NCBI RefSeq assembly: GCF_009811555.1
Contig: NZ_BLIN01000005.1
Location: 1,054,001-1,118,000, forward strand
Length of the DNA: 64,000 nucleotides
From: Streptomyces caniferus
GTDB taxonomy: Bacteria; Actinomycetota; Actinomycetes; Streptomycetales; Streptomycetaceae
Direction of reading: 5' to 3'
The translations under genes were made by a program, and so were the position numbers. Every line of letters begins with the position of its first letter. The stretch's first letter is position 1. Below are positions 17,864-26,325 of the stretch, one piece after another. The notes beneath the pieces are model-generated. The model searched no databases and was not told the DNA's origin. It saw only the letters and a program-made list of their open reading frames with translations.

Positions 17864-19114
17864 TTAGCCCACCGTTACGTCCTTGCCGGTCAGCTCCGCC
17901 CGAATGCCGTTCTTCGTCACGGAGATGTCGCGCAGCCGGATATCGCCCGGCAGGTTGTCCGGCAGGTGAGCGGAGAACTTCATCTGCTGCGCGACCTTCG
18001 GCTCCCGGAGCTTCTGCAGGCCCTGGATGAGCGAGGGATCGATGCCGGTGGGCTTGAGCAGCGACGGATGGTCCACGAGCGTGTCCAGCACGCGGCCCTT
18101 CATCATCTGCTGCGGAAGGACGTGCTTCCCGGTCGCCTGTTGCAGCTCGCCCTCGTCCATCTTGTCGGCGACGGGTGCCGTCAGCTGCAAGCCACCGCCC
18201 TTGCCCGGTACGTACGTGAGCAGGCCGGGCACCACCACGCGCGTGTCCCGTACGGTCATGCGCAGGCCACGGTCCCCGGTGCGCTGCAACTGCGCATGCC
18301 CCCGGATCTGGGCCTGCTTGTCGCCCACCGGCAGGTCACCGCCGGCCAGCACCGTGTTCTTCTCGGGGCCGGGCCTCAAGTGGATCTGCGATGCACCGAC
18401 TTCACGGTTCAGGTCCTTGAAGTCCAGGAGGACGTCACCGCGCACCCGGCTCAGCACCGCGCCCTTGACCGAGGACGGCAGGCTGCCGACGATCCGGATG
18501 TCGTCCACCGTCCCCTTCACCTGGGCGACGGAGACCGGCCCTGCGTCGATATCGGGGACGTCCACGTCGACATGGTCGATATTGCCCGCGAGCACTTGCC
18601 CGACGAACGGGAAGCTGTCGATGTGCACCTCGGGCTCGGCGCGCAGCTTCAGCGCCTTCTGCACCTGCTGCGCCGCCAGGTTCTCCGCATAGAGCACGGC
18701 CCACCGGTCACCGAGCGCAAGAAACGCAAGAACGACGGCCAGCGCGACGACCACCTTCGCGGTCCTCCGTACGATCCGACGCGGCTTGCGCCCGGCCCGC
18801 GGGGGCTCCTTCTCGTCGTCGGTGGCCCTGGTCGAGTCCGTGCCGCTGTCGGCGGCGGTAGCGGTAGCGGCAGCGGCAGTACCGGTGCCGACGTCAGCGC
18901 CGGGGCCAGAGTCGGTGCTGTTGTCGGGGGCGGCGATGTCAGGGGCGGTGGAACTACCAGTGTCTGTACCGAAGTCGGCGCCGGCGGTGTTGCCTTGAGC
19001 CGACGGCTGGTCCGGGCCCTGGTTGTCCGAGGCCGGGCCGTCCTGGGCAGCACGGCTCGCCGGTACCCGCGGCTTTGAGTCTGCGGAAGGTTCGTTGGAG
19101 AGCATCGTCACCAT
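17864..19114 (-). CDS. DUF2993 membrane-anchored protein
   Basis: About 416 residues. The N-terminal 110 residues are low-complexity Ala/Thr/Asp/Gly; a basic stretch (RKPRRIVRRTAK) precedes one membrane helix (VVVALAVVLAFLALG), and the rest is a DUF2993 domain (LRAEPEVHIDSFPFVGQVLA, DVDVPDIDAG, GIRAELTGKDVTVG). DUF2993 proteins resemble lipid-binding tubular proteins of the cell envelope; the precise role is unknown. The start is ATG 19114 (MVTMLSN) or three codons later; neither has a strong ribosome site. Confidence 0.82.
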   Translation of the reverse strand: MVTMLSNEPSADSKPRVPASRAAQDGPASDNQGPDQPSAQGNTAGADFGTDTGSSTAPDIAAPDNSTDSGPGADVGTGTAAAATATAADSGTDSTRATDDEKEPPRAGRKPRRIVRRTAKVVVALAVVLAFLALGDRWAVLYAENLAAQQVQKALKLRAEPEVHIDSFPFVGQVLAGNIDHVDVDVPDIDAGPVSVAQVKGTVDDIRIVGSLPSSVKGAVLSRVRGDVLLDFKDLNREVGASQIHLRPGPEKNTVLAGGDLPVGDKQAQIRGHAQLQRTGDRGLRMTVRDTRVVVPGLLTYVPGKGGGLQLTAPVADKMDEGELQQATGKHVLPQQMMKGRVLDTLVDHPSLLKPTGIDPSLIQGLQKLREPKVAQQMKFSAHLPDNLPGDIRLRDISVTKNGIRAELTGKDVTVG

Positions 19115-19261
19115 GCGACCACAGCCCAGGCGCTCGAACCAAGTGCCGGGGTTCGCGATGGCGTGGACCTGGGCATGGGCGCAGCGAGCTTCGTACCCTG
19201 CGGCGCGCTCGGGGGGGGGCGGCGGGGCCGTGGTCGGGAGCCGAGCCCGTGCTCTGGTTCC

Positions 19262-19278
19262 GATCAACTACGTTGATC
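19262..19278. promoter_or_regulatory. palindrome GATCAAC-tac-GTTGATC
   Basis: A perfect 7-bp inverted repeat with a 3-bp spacer in the 314-bp gap between the divergent DUF2993 and Tat-lipoprotein genes. A good candidate repressor site; the regulator is unknown. Confidence 0.45.
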
Positions 19279-19428
19279 ATGCACGGAACGGCGCCGAGGC
19301 GTCACACGGAGGACGAAGCTCCCTGTCGGCAAAGGGAGTTCAGCGACCTCCGCCCGACCGGCGCGCCACAAACGACGCCGGTGGGGGACGACGGCCGGCA
19401 ACGACTTCACCAGAATCGGAGAACAGCA

Positions 19429-20700
19429 ATGCGGTACGAGTCGTCCGCGCAGCCTGACACGTCCGGTACTCCCGCCCCCGCGAGGCCGACCTCGCGTCGC
19501 CGGCTGCTGGGAGTGACCGGCGCGGCCCTCCTCACCGCGGCGTGCAAACCTGCGGGCGGTGAGCAGTCGGGCGAGGACGGGAGTGTGCAATCGGACGCGA
19601 AGGGCGGCTACGCACCCACGGGCGAGGCGCCGAACGGTGCGCTCGGGGTGAACTTCAACGAGGACCCCTCCGACATGAACTTCACGCAGGTCAGGGCCCT
19701 TTCGGCGAAGTGGGTACGCGGCTTCGTCCCGATGACGGACTACTTCGACACGCACTCCCCGGCCCAACAGCCGTCCATCGCCAGGCTGCTCGACGCGAGC
19801 GGGAACGGCTTCAAGACGATCCTCTCGCTGAAGTTCCCCTTCCTGACTCTCGGGCAGTCGCTTCCCGAGGTGGGCAGCAAGGAGATGGAAGCGCTGCTGA
19901 AGCGCGTGGACCGGGTGCTGCACGCTGTCATGGGGAAGATGGACATCCTCACCATCGGCAACGAGCCCTTCCTAGAGACCAGGAAGGACGAGCGCGATGC
20001 GCGCCTCAATGTGTTCTACGAGCACGTCGCCGAACACGTCATCGCCTACCGCAGGAAGACCTTCCCGAAGGGCTGCAGGACCCGCCTGTACATGGGGGCT
20101 CTCAACCGCCTCGACGAGAAGGAAGGGCGCACGAAGGCCACCGAGCGGTGGGTCGGCTTCGTCAACAGGAAGCCGGAGCTCGAGGGCCTCGACATCCATC
20201 CGCACGTCGACTCCCTGCAGGCGGCCGGCAAGTACGTCCAGTACGTCGCGTCCCGCCTGGACAAGGGCAAGAAGTTCCTCGCCACGGAGTTCTCCCTGGT
20301 GCAGCTCTGGGAGAAGCACATGGGCGACAAGATCCCGGCGGCCTACGCCGAGAAGTACGAGGTGCCCCCGAACACCCGCGTGTGGCAGGTGATCGGCAAC
20401 GCGTTCGAGGAGCCCGTCCCCCAGAAGCGGTGGGACGACTTCCTCGCGATGAGTCCGTGGTTCGCCTCTCACAAGGACTATCTGACACAGCAGATGCAGA
20501 TGTTCCGGGAGACCGGGAAACTCGCGGTGGCCACGTACGGGGTGGCGCAGATCGCATCCATGCAGTCGGGCTGGGACGCTCACAAGAAGCCGTGGATCCT
20601 CAACCCCCTGTACGCGAACCGCACCGTCAAGGAGGAGAACGGAAGGGTCGGACGGACCACCGTCTGGTGCGATTCGTTCCGTGCTCTGCAGGACTCCTGA
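19429..20700 (+). CDS. Tat-exported lipoprotein, glycoside-hydrolase-like
   Basis: GGAG lies 8 nt before ATG 19429. A twin-arginine signal (TSRRRLLGVTGAALLTAAC) also carries a lipobox, so the mature protein should be a surface lipoprotein. After a linker comes a TIM-barrel-like domain starting ALGVNFNEDPSDMNFTQVRA. DILTIGNEPF (Glu after Asn, near residue 180) and KFLATEFSLVQLWE (Glu near 280) have the spacing of the acid/base and nucleophile of clan-A glycoside hydrolases; this is inference from pattern. Substrate unknown. A terminator hairpin follows. Confidence 0.72.
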   Translation: MRYESSAQPDTSGTPAPARPTSRRRLLGVTGAALLTAACKPAGGEQSGEDGSVQSDAKGGYAPTGEAPNGALGVNFNEDPSDMNFTQVRALSAKWVRGFVPMTDYFDTHSPAQQPSIARLLDASGNGFKTILSLKFPFLTLGQSLPEVGSKEMEALLKRVDRVLHAVMGKMDILTIGNEPFLETRKDERDARLNVFYEHVAEHVIAYRRKTFPKGCRTRLYMGALNRLDEKEGRTKATERWVGFVNRKPELEGLDIHPHVDSLQAAGKYVQYVASRLDKGKKFLATEFSLVQLWEKHMGDKIPAAYAEKYEVPPNTRVWQVIGNAFEEPVPQKRWDDFLAMSPWFASHKDYLTQQMQMFRETGKLAVATYGVAQIASMQSGWDAHKKPWILNPLYANRTVKEENGRVGRTTVWCDSFRALQDS

Positions 20701-20719
20701 GCGACTCACCGGCACTGTT

Positions 20720-20748
20720 CCCGTTCGCGCCCCGCAGGCGCGTACGGG
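20720..20748 (+). terminator. hairpin terminator
   Basis: Arms 20720-20731 and 20737-20748 pair at 11 of 12 positions, 20 nt after the lipoprotein stop codon. Confidence 0.65.
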
Positions 20749-20862
20749 GGCAGCGCGGTCCGCGAAGTGAGCCGTGGTGATCGTGCCATCGCCTGCGAGG
20801 AGCCCCAGCTCGCCGGAACGAGGGTGTTTCGCCACAGCGATCGGGCAGTACGCGTGCGGCGT

Positions 20863-20884
20863 GCTCAGGATGCGTTCAGGTTGG
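20863..20884 (+). promoter_or_regulatory. 11-bp direct repeat, likely OmpR-type site
   Basis: CTCAGGATGCG and TTCAGGTTGGG repeat at 11-bp spacing directly upstream of the first COG4705 gene. The same pattern occurs at 21843-21864 before the second one. Confidence 0.55.
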
Positions 20885-20886
20885 GG

Positions 20887-21747
20887 ATGACACGGTCGGG
20901 CACCATGACAGCTGATATCCCCGGGGCCGTCGAGGCGCACAACGAGTCCCGCCCCGCTTCCGCTCCCACCGGCCGGCGCCTCCGGTGGAACAAGGTTCCC
21001 GAAGTCACGGCGTACTTCTGGGTCATCAAGATCCTCTGCACCACGGTCGGCGAGACCGCGGCCGACCTGCTGAACGAGAAGCTCGGCCTGGGCCTGACCG
21101 GTGTGTCGCTCCTGATGAGCGTGTTTCTGGTCGCGGTGCTGGTGGCGCAGTTCCGCACCCGCGCCTATCGCCCCGGTGTCTACTGGCTCGCCGTGGCGCT
21201 GATCAGCATCGTGGGCACGCTGATCAGCGACAACCTCACGGACAACCTGGGCGTACCGCTGGAGACCAGCACCATCGCGTTCGCGGTGGCCCTCGTCGTG
21301 GTGTTCGTGGCCTGGTACCGCAGTGAGCGGACGCTGTCCATCCATCACGTCGACACCACCCGCCGCGAGTCGTTCTACTGGCTCGCCGTGCTGTTCACCT
21401 TTGCCCTGGGCACTGCTGCCGGCGACCTGGTCGCCGAGCGCATGGACCTCGGGTACTGGGTCTCCGCCGGCCTGTTCGCCCTGGCGATCGCCGCGGTCGC
21501 GGTGGCGCACTTCGCCCTGGGGCTGGACGCGGTGTGGAGTTTCTGGATCGCCTACATCCTGACCAGGCCGCTGGGCGCCTCGGTCGGCGACTACCTGTCC
21601 CAGCCCACCTCGGACGGCGGGCTCGGCCTGGGCACCGTGATCACCAGCGTGCTGTTCCTGACGGTCGTTCTCGGCCTGGTGGTGTTCTTGACGGTCACCC
21701 GGCGAGACGTTTCCGACCCGGAACGGCTCACCTCCCGGGCGAGCTGA
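20887..21747 (+). CDS. COG4705-type multispanning membrane protein (1)
   Basis: About 286 residues. After a hydrophilic N-terminus (about 35 residues), an internal duplication is seen: KVPEVTAYFWVIKILCTTVG-ETAADLL resembles SFYWLAVLFTFALGTAAGDL. There are about eight hydrophobic helices, and repeated GD/TxGD motifs near helix ends. The family is found in many bacteria without a settled function; a transport or metal-related role is only a guess. ATG 20887 is used, but ATG 20905 is equally possible because the regulatory repeat lies so close. Paralogue of the gene at 22005. Confidence 0.78.
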   Translation: MTRSGTMTADIPGAVEAHNESRPASAPTGRRLRWNKVPEVTAYFWVIKILCTTVGETAADLLNEKLGLGLTGVSLLMSVFLVAVLVAQFRTRAYRPGVYWLAVALISIVGTLISDNLTDNLGVPLETSTIAFAVALVVVFVAWYRSERTLSIHHVDTTRRESFYWLAVLFTFALGTAAGDLVAERMDLGYWVSAGLFALAIAAVAVAHFALGLDAVWSFWIAYILTRPLGASVGDYLSQPTSDGGLGLGTVITSVLFLTVVLGLVVFLTVTRRDVSDPERLTSRAS

Positions 21748-21756
21748 GCGCGGTTC

Positions 21757-21819
21757 GCCCCGGACGGGTGCAGCCGGCTCCCGAAGCTCGGGAGAGGGCC
21801 TGCTGCACCCGTCCGGGGC
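21757..21819 (+). terminator. long terminator hairpin
   Basis: Perfect 17-bp arms (21757-21773 and 21803-21819) with an inner hairpin of CTCCCGA/TCGGGAG type, 9 nt after the stop codon. It separates the two COG4705 genes into independent units. Confidence 0.8.
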
Positions 21820-21842
21820 TGCTTCGCGGGTGCGGTCGGTGG

Positions 21843-21864
21843 CGTTCAGGATGCGTTCATGTTG
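21843..21864 (+). promoter_or_regulatory. 11-bp direct repeat, likely OmpR-type site
   Basis: GTTCAGGATGC and GTTCATGTTGC at 11-bp spacing, 140 bp before the second COG4705 start. It matches the site at 20863-20884. Confidence 0.55.
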
Positions 21865-22004
21865 CGGCTGGGAGCGTGGTGCGGCGTGCGAAGCCATCGC
21901 TGCCGGCGGTGTGCCTCGTACCCGTCCATTGCCGCCACTGTGCGCACTCCCCATGGCCCCACGACACGACGTGCGGCGGAGGCGCCACCCAGGAGGGATC
22001 GACC

Positions 22005-22883
22005 TTGCCTGAGCCCGAAGTCCTGACCGACCTCGACGTCGCCGGCACCGACAGGTACGTACTGCGGAAGCTGCCGGAGGTCACACTGGCCTTCTGGGTC
22101 ATGAAGATCGCCGCGACAACCCTCGGTGAGACGGCCGGTGACCTCTTCGCCCAGACCCTCAAGCTCGGCTACTTCCTGACCACCATCGCGCTGTTCCTGA
22201 TCTTCGTGGTCACCCTGGTCGTCCAGCTCCGGTCCCGGCGCTACCACCCCTTCTTCTACTGGACCGTCATCCTGTCCACGAGCATGGCGGGCACCACGAT
22301 GTCCGACTTCATGAACCGGGACGCCAGCGCCGAGTTCCTCACCGACGGCGCGAAGTCGCTCGGCTGGGGACCGCAAGGACTGGGGCTGGGCTACCCCACC
22401 GGGGCCGCCATCCTGATCTCGCTGTTGCTCGTCATCTTCGTCATCTGGAAGTGCACCGGGCTGACGTTCGCCATCCGCGACATCGTCACCTTCCGCGCGG
22501 AGGCCCTCTTCTGGGCGGCGATCCTCGTATCGAACACGCTCGGCACCTCGATGGGTGACTTCCTCTCCGACAGCTCCGGACTCGGTTACGCGGGCGGCGC
22601 CCTGCTCGTCACCGGTGTGCTCGCCGTACTCGTCGGCCTGATGCGGGTGCCCGCCGTGCCGAACGTGGTGCTGTTCTGGATCGCCTTCGTGCTCACCCGC
22701 CCCCTCGGGGCCACGGCCGGCGACTTCCTCACCAAGCCGCTCGCCAAGGGTGGTCTCGACCTCGGCACAGCGGGTTCGTCGGCCGTACTCCTCGCGGTCC
22801 TCATCGGCCTCATGGGCTACGCCCACGTACAGGAGCGCCGCACCGCCGCCCCGAAGGACACGACGCTGACGGGCGTCTCCTGA
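22005..22883 (+). CDS. COG4705-type multispanning membrane protein (2)
   Basis: TTG start at 22005 preceded by AGGAGGG with 7 nt spacing, a clear choice. About 292 residues, with the same duplicated architecture as its neighbour: KLPEVTLAFWVMKIAATTLG-ETAGDLF, then ALFWAAILVSNTLGTSMGDFL and TRPLGATAGDFLTKPLAKGG. About eight membrane helices. With its paralogue it sits beside an OmpR-type two-component system, and both carry the same 11-bp repeat upstream, which suggests joint control. Confidence 0.8.
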   Translation: MPEPEVLTDLDVAGTDRYVLRKLPEVTLAFWVMKIAATTLGETAGDLFAQTLKLGYFLTTIALFLIFVVTLVVQLRSRRYHPFFYWTVILSTSMAGTTMSDFMNRDASAEFLTDGAKSLGWGPQGLGLGYPTGAAILISLLLVIFVIWKCTGLTFAIRDIVTFRAEALFWAAILVSNTLGTSMGDFLSDSSGLGYAGGALLVTGVLAVLVGLMRVPAVPNVVLFWIAFVLTRPLGATAGDFLTKPLAKGGLDLGTAGSSAVLLAVLIGLMGYAHVQERRTAAPKDTTLTGVS

Positions 22884-22920
22884 GCGGTGGCACGAAGGCC
22901 CGGCGGCGCCCCGCCCACCG

Positions 22921-22962
22921 GCTACCGGCTACCGGCTACCGGCTACCGGCTACCGGCTACCG
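22921..22962. repeat. heptanucleotide tandem repeat, six GCTACCG units
   Basis: Six exact copies between the convergent COG4705 and histidine-kinase genes; a likely length-variable locus. The TACCGG core can also fold on itself. Confidence 0.9.
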
Positions 22963-22989
22963 GGCGGGGCATCGCCGGGCACGGCCGGG

Positions 22990-24405
22990 TCATCCGGCGG
23001 GAAGATCGACCACGAAGCACGCACCCGGGGCGTGCCCGGGGTCATAGGTCACCTCACCACCAGCGGAGCGGGCCAGGCGCCGCGCGAGCGGCAGTCCCAG
23101 GCCCGCGCCGCCGTGTCCGTCCGCGGGGTCGGCGCGCCGGCCCGGCTGGAAGAGGTGCGCGGTGAAGGCGGCCGGGACCCCGGGGCCGTCGTCGACGACC
23201 GCTACGCGCATGCCGTCGGGTGCCGGCGAGACCCGGATGGCCACCCGGGTGCGGGCGTAGCGCAGGGCGTTGTCGAGGAGCGGGGCGACGATGCGTTCCA
23301 GCAGTACGGCGGGCACACCGGCCACCACGGTGTCCGGACCGGCAACCGTGAGCGTGATCTTCCCCGGGGCTTCGAGCCGTACGACGAGCCGGTGCAGCAC
23401 GGCGACGACATCCGCCGTGCCGGGCACGGTGTGCGCGTCGGCCCGGGCGTCGTCGAGGACGGTCTCGCAGATGGTGCGCATCGAGTCGGCGGCATCGGCG
23501 ATGGACGCATGCGTGGCGCGTGTTTCGACGGTGGAGCGGGGCCGGGCCTGCCACCAGTCGAGTTCGGCGGTGATCCGCGCCAGGGGGTTGCGCAGCTCGT
23601 GGGAGAGCTCCCGGGTGAGCTGCTGTTCGTGGCGCAGCACGGCACGGATACGGTCCAGCAGCTCGTCCAGTGAGGCCCCGAGCCGCGTCAGCTCGACGGG
23701 GCGGTCCCCGGCGCCGAACCGCTGCTCGGAGGCGACCACGCTCCACCGGGTGGCCTGCTCGGTCATCGTCCGCACGGGCCGCAGGGCGCGCCCCACCGCC
23801 AGCCGGGTCAGGACGTAGGTACAGGCGAGGACGGTGGCGTCCAGGGCGAGGGAGGCAATGAGCAGGGTGTCGGCGGAGGAGCGGTAGGGCGCGAGATCCA
23901 TGGCGGTGACGACAACGGCGGCGGGCCCGGCGCCCGGCCGGACGGCGCCCACCGGCTCGGCACACAGACGTATCGGGTCAGCGGCCGTCACCTCGGCGCA
24001 GTGTCTGCCGCCGCGCGCGGCGAGATCCGCGGCGATGCGGCTGAGGGGGTCGCCGGGCGCCGTGGAGGCGGGGTGCTCCAGCAGCCGGCTGCCCGCGTAG
24101 ATCCACACGTTGGTGTCGAGGACGGCGTCGTCCGGGGTCTCCAGGACACGTACCGGGCGGTGGCGGGTGTCGACGGTCGCGGCCACCGCCGCGGCCCGGG
24201 TGCGCAGCTCGTCGTCCGCCTGCTGCTGCAGGTGCCGGCGAACGACCGTGTGGAACACGACCGTGAGGATCACCATGACCAGCGCGGCGGTGGTGAGCGC
24301 CACCAGGGACAACCGGCCCCGCAAGGTGCGCGGGCGGCAGCGGGCGGTCAGCGTGACAAAGCGGTTTCGGGCGGGCGGCGCGAGAGGATGGGTTCGGGCG
24401 GTCAT
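22990..24405 (-). CDS. sensor histidine kinase
   Basis: 471 residues. Membrane helix 1 is near residues 35-55 (LVALTTAALVMVILTVV), then an extracytoplasmic sensor domain of about 130 residues with two Cys (GGRHCAEV, IRLCAEP), helix 2 near 185-205, HAMP, the H-box ELSHELRNPLARI, N-box LLDNALRYA, and G-boxes VDDGPGVP and GGAGLGLPLA. All catalytic motifs are intact. Its ATG overlaps the TGA of the response-regulator gene, so the two are co-translated. The paired Cys may form a redox- or metal-sensitive bridge (inference). Confidence 0.9.
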   Translation of the reverse strand: MTARTHPLAPPARNRFVTLTARCRPRTLRGRLSLVALTTAALVMVILTVVFHTVVRRHLQQQADDELRTRAAAVAATVDTRHRPVRVLETPDDAVLDTNVWIYAGSRLLEHPASTAPGDPLSRIAADLAARGGRHCAEVTAADPIRLCAEPVGAVRPGAGPAAVVVTAMDLAPYRSSADTLLIASLALDATVLACTYVLTRLAVGRALRPVRTMTEQATRWSVVASEQRFGAGDRPVELTRLGASLDELLDRIRAVLRHEQQLTRELSHELRNPLARITAELDWWQARPRSTVETRATHASIADAADSMRTICETVLDDARADAHTVPGTADVVAVLHRLVVRLEAPGKITLTVAGPDTVVAGVPAVLLERIVAPLLDNALRYARTRVAIRVSPAPDGMRVAVVDDGPGVPAAFTAHLFQPGRRADPADGHGGAGLGLPLARRLARSAGGEVTYDPGHAPGACFVVDLPAG

Positions 24406-25067
24406 GACAGCCGGTGCCCCACGCCGCGGACGGTGCTGATCGTCAGCTCGCTGCCCGCCTCCCGGGTCTTGCGCCGCAGACGGCTCAGATACTGGTCGAG
24501 GGTGTTGTCGCTGACGTGCGCCCCCTCGGGCCAGCCCGCCCTGACCAGCTCCTGTCTGGGCACCACCGCCCCGAGGCCGGCCATCAGCGCGGCCAGCAGC
24601 CGGAACTCGGTGGGCGTCAGTACCACTTCGACGCCCCGCACCTCCAGACTGTGGTGCACCGGATCGAGGACCAGGTCCCCGGTAGCCGTGGGCGCCCGGG
24701 GCCCGGAGCGTTTGAGGGCGGCGCGCAATCTGGCGGCGAGTTCGGTGAGGTGGAAGGGCTTGGGAAGGTAGTCGTCACCCCCCGCGGAGAACCCGCTGAG
24801 GCGGTCGCTGAGCCGGTGGTGCGCGGTCAGGAAGACGACCGGGCCGAGGAACCCCTGCGCCCGCATCGCCTGGCACACGTCCCGTCCGTCCGCGTCGGGC
24901 AGTCCGACGTCCAGCACGACAGCGTCCACGCCCGCGCCGACCAGGCGCAGTGCGATGGCGCCGTCCTGTGCGGCCACCGTGTCGAAGCCCTCGTCGCGCA
25001 GTCCGCGCACCAGCACGTCCCGCAGGGCGTGGTCGTCTTCGACGACCAGGATGGTGAGACGCAACAA
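24402..25067 (-). CDS. OmpR-family response regulator
   Basis: 221 residues. The receiver domain has acidic residues in VVEDDHAL, phospho-acceptor Asp in AVVLDVGLPDADG, Thr in VVFLTAHH and Lys in YLPKPFHL; the C-terminal winged helix is typical OmpR (VLTPTEFRLLAAL, VSDNTLDQYLSRLRRK, STVRGVGHRLS). It starts at TTG 25067 or the preceding TTG, after GAGGAGA. Cognate to the overlapping kinase; OmpR-type proteins bind tandem repeats about 11 bp apart, as seen before both COG4705 genes. Confidence 0.9.
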   Translation of the reverse strand: MLRLTILVVEDDHALRDVLVRGLRDEGFDTVAAQDGAIALRLVGAGVDAVVLDVGLPDADGRDVCQAMRAQGFLGPVVFLTAHHRLSDRLSGFSAGGDDYLPKPFHLTELAARLRAALKRSGPRAPTATGDLVLDPVHHSLEVRGVEVVLTPTEFRLLAALMAGLGAVVPRQELVRAGWPEGAHVSDNTLDQYLSRLRRKTREAGSELTISTVRGVGHRLS

Positions 25068-25666
25068 TGATCTCCTCGCTGACTCCGGGACTCGTCCCGG
25101 CTACGCTCCCCGACCACGGCCCGACGGGCAGGCCGACGGGTGGCCGACCGTCAACGGCCGACGACCGGCCCTACGTGGCCCTGGCGGACGCAACGCGGAC
25201 GCCAATCTCGCGGCTTTCCATCCCTGACACGGTGGGACGGATCGCCCCTGGCGGGTTGCCCTTGTCGCAGTCGGCCGTGCAGGGACGGCCGGGCAACCGC
25301 ACCCCCGAGCGACTACAAGCAAGTAGACGGTCTACTGCACTGTAGACGATGAGAGTGAAGGTGGTTCGTGACCGAGAACACAACGCCTCCACTCCGGCGC
25401 GTGCGTCTGCGGCAGCCGGCCCGGACCACGGCCGAATTCCACCCGTCGCCGCTCACACAGCGTGCATAACTGCCGGCTGCCCACCGGAAGCCGGCCCGCC
25501 CTTCTGGCGGGTAGCAGCGAAGCGTTCTTCGTCGAGGTTCAGAACTGCCCTCGCCCCTGAACTTGAATGGGGCTGTCGGGGCGGGACGGGGCGGGGCAAG
25601 GCAGGGCAGGGCAGGTGGGTCGTACCTCGATCCGCTCCGCGTGTGCCGTCGCGTCACGATGAGGAC
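25068..25666. other. 600 bp intergenic with possible TetR stub
   Basis: Holds a GTAGAC-g-GTCTAC palindrome at 25323-25335 and another GTAGAC at 25342. Shortly after, GTG 25369 opens a short frame reading VTENTTPPLRRVRLRQPART, reminiscent of a TetR N-terminus, closing within about 35 codons. It may be a dead regulator with its operator. The end is G-rich (25570-25618). Confidence 0.35.
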
Positions 25667-25927
25667 ATGGCCGCGAGCGAAGCGGATCCGCTGGCGTTGC
25701 TGCGCGAGCCCGATGATCCGGACTGGCCGGAGTGGTACGGCTGCACACGCCCCGGTGCGGCTGCTCCAGCACTCACACCACGCACGCGCCCCGGTACACC
25801 GCCGCCCCTGCGGGAGATCGGGGGCGGCGTACACCGCCTTGCGTCAGGCCGGAGGCACCCGCTGGTCGCCCACCTCGCGCGGCAGCAGCGGCGTGACGCC
25901 TGCCTTCCGCCGCACCAGAGCCGATAG
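25667..25927 (+). pseudogene. possible decayed small gene
   Basis: ATG 25667 opens EADPLALLREPDDPDWPEWY, which looks genuinely coding. The following sequence makes sense only by moving between frames (AYTALRQAGG in another frame, then HPLVAHLARQQRRD). Family not identified; probably a degenerate hypothetical gene. Confidence 0.25.
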
Positions 25928-26325
25928 CCGCCGGACCCCGACCCCCACCCGTCGTCGGCGGAGAGCGCCGTCGACTCGCCCAGCAGTGACAGACCCCAGC
26001 TTCATCGTGTTGTTCCGGTTCACCAACACGACGCGCATGGCGACCTCGGCCGAGTCGTCGTCCTGCGGCACCAGCCGGACCACTGTGGCCCCTGCACCCA
26101 ACACCGCAGACCCGAGCGCGACCTGCTCAACCGCCAAACACAGCGCCGCCAGTTCCACACCCGCGCGCACTTCTCGAACGGCTCCGCGTCTCCGTGCCGA
26201 TCGACCCCTCGGCGCTACCGGCGCTGCCCGGCGGCCGGGGCAGCGCCAGGCATACGGCAGCCTCTGGGGAAGAGCTGACGGAGCCAACGCGCGGGTGCTC
26301 GCTCAGCGTCCGGGACGCTGCCCGC
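25928..26325. other. about 400 bp without a supported gene
   Basis: A minus-strand frame (25844-26287) is open and fairly plausible in codon use but has no domain I recognise and no ribosome site. It is left unassigned. Confidence 0.3.

Noticed and set aside
25844..26287. Minus-strand frame with plausible codon use
   Set aside because: No ribosome site, no recognised family, and it competes with coding-like fragments on the other strand.
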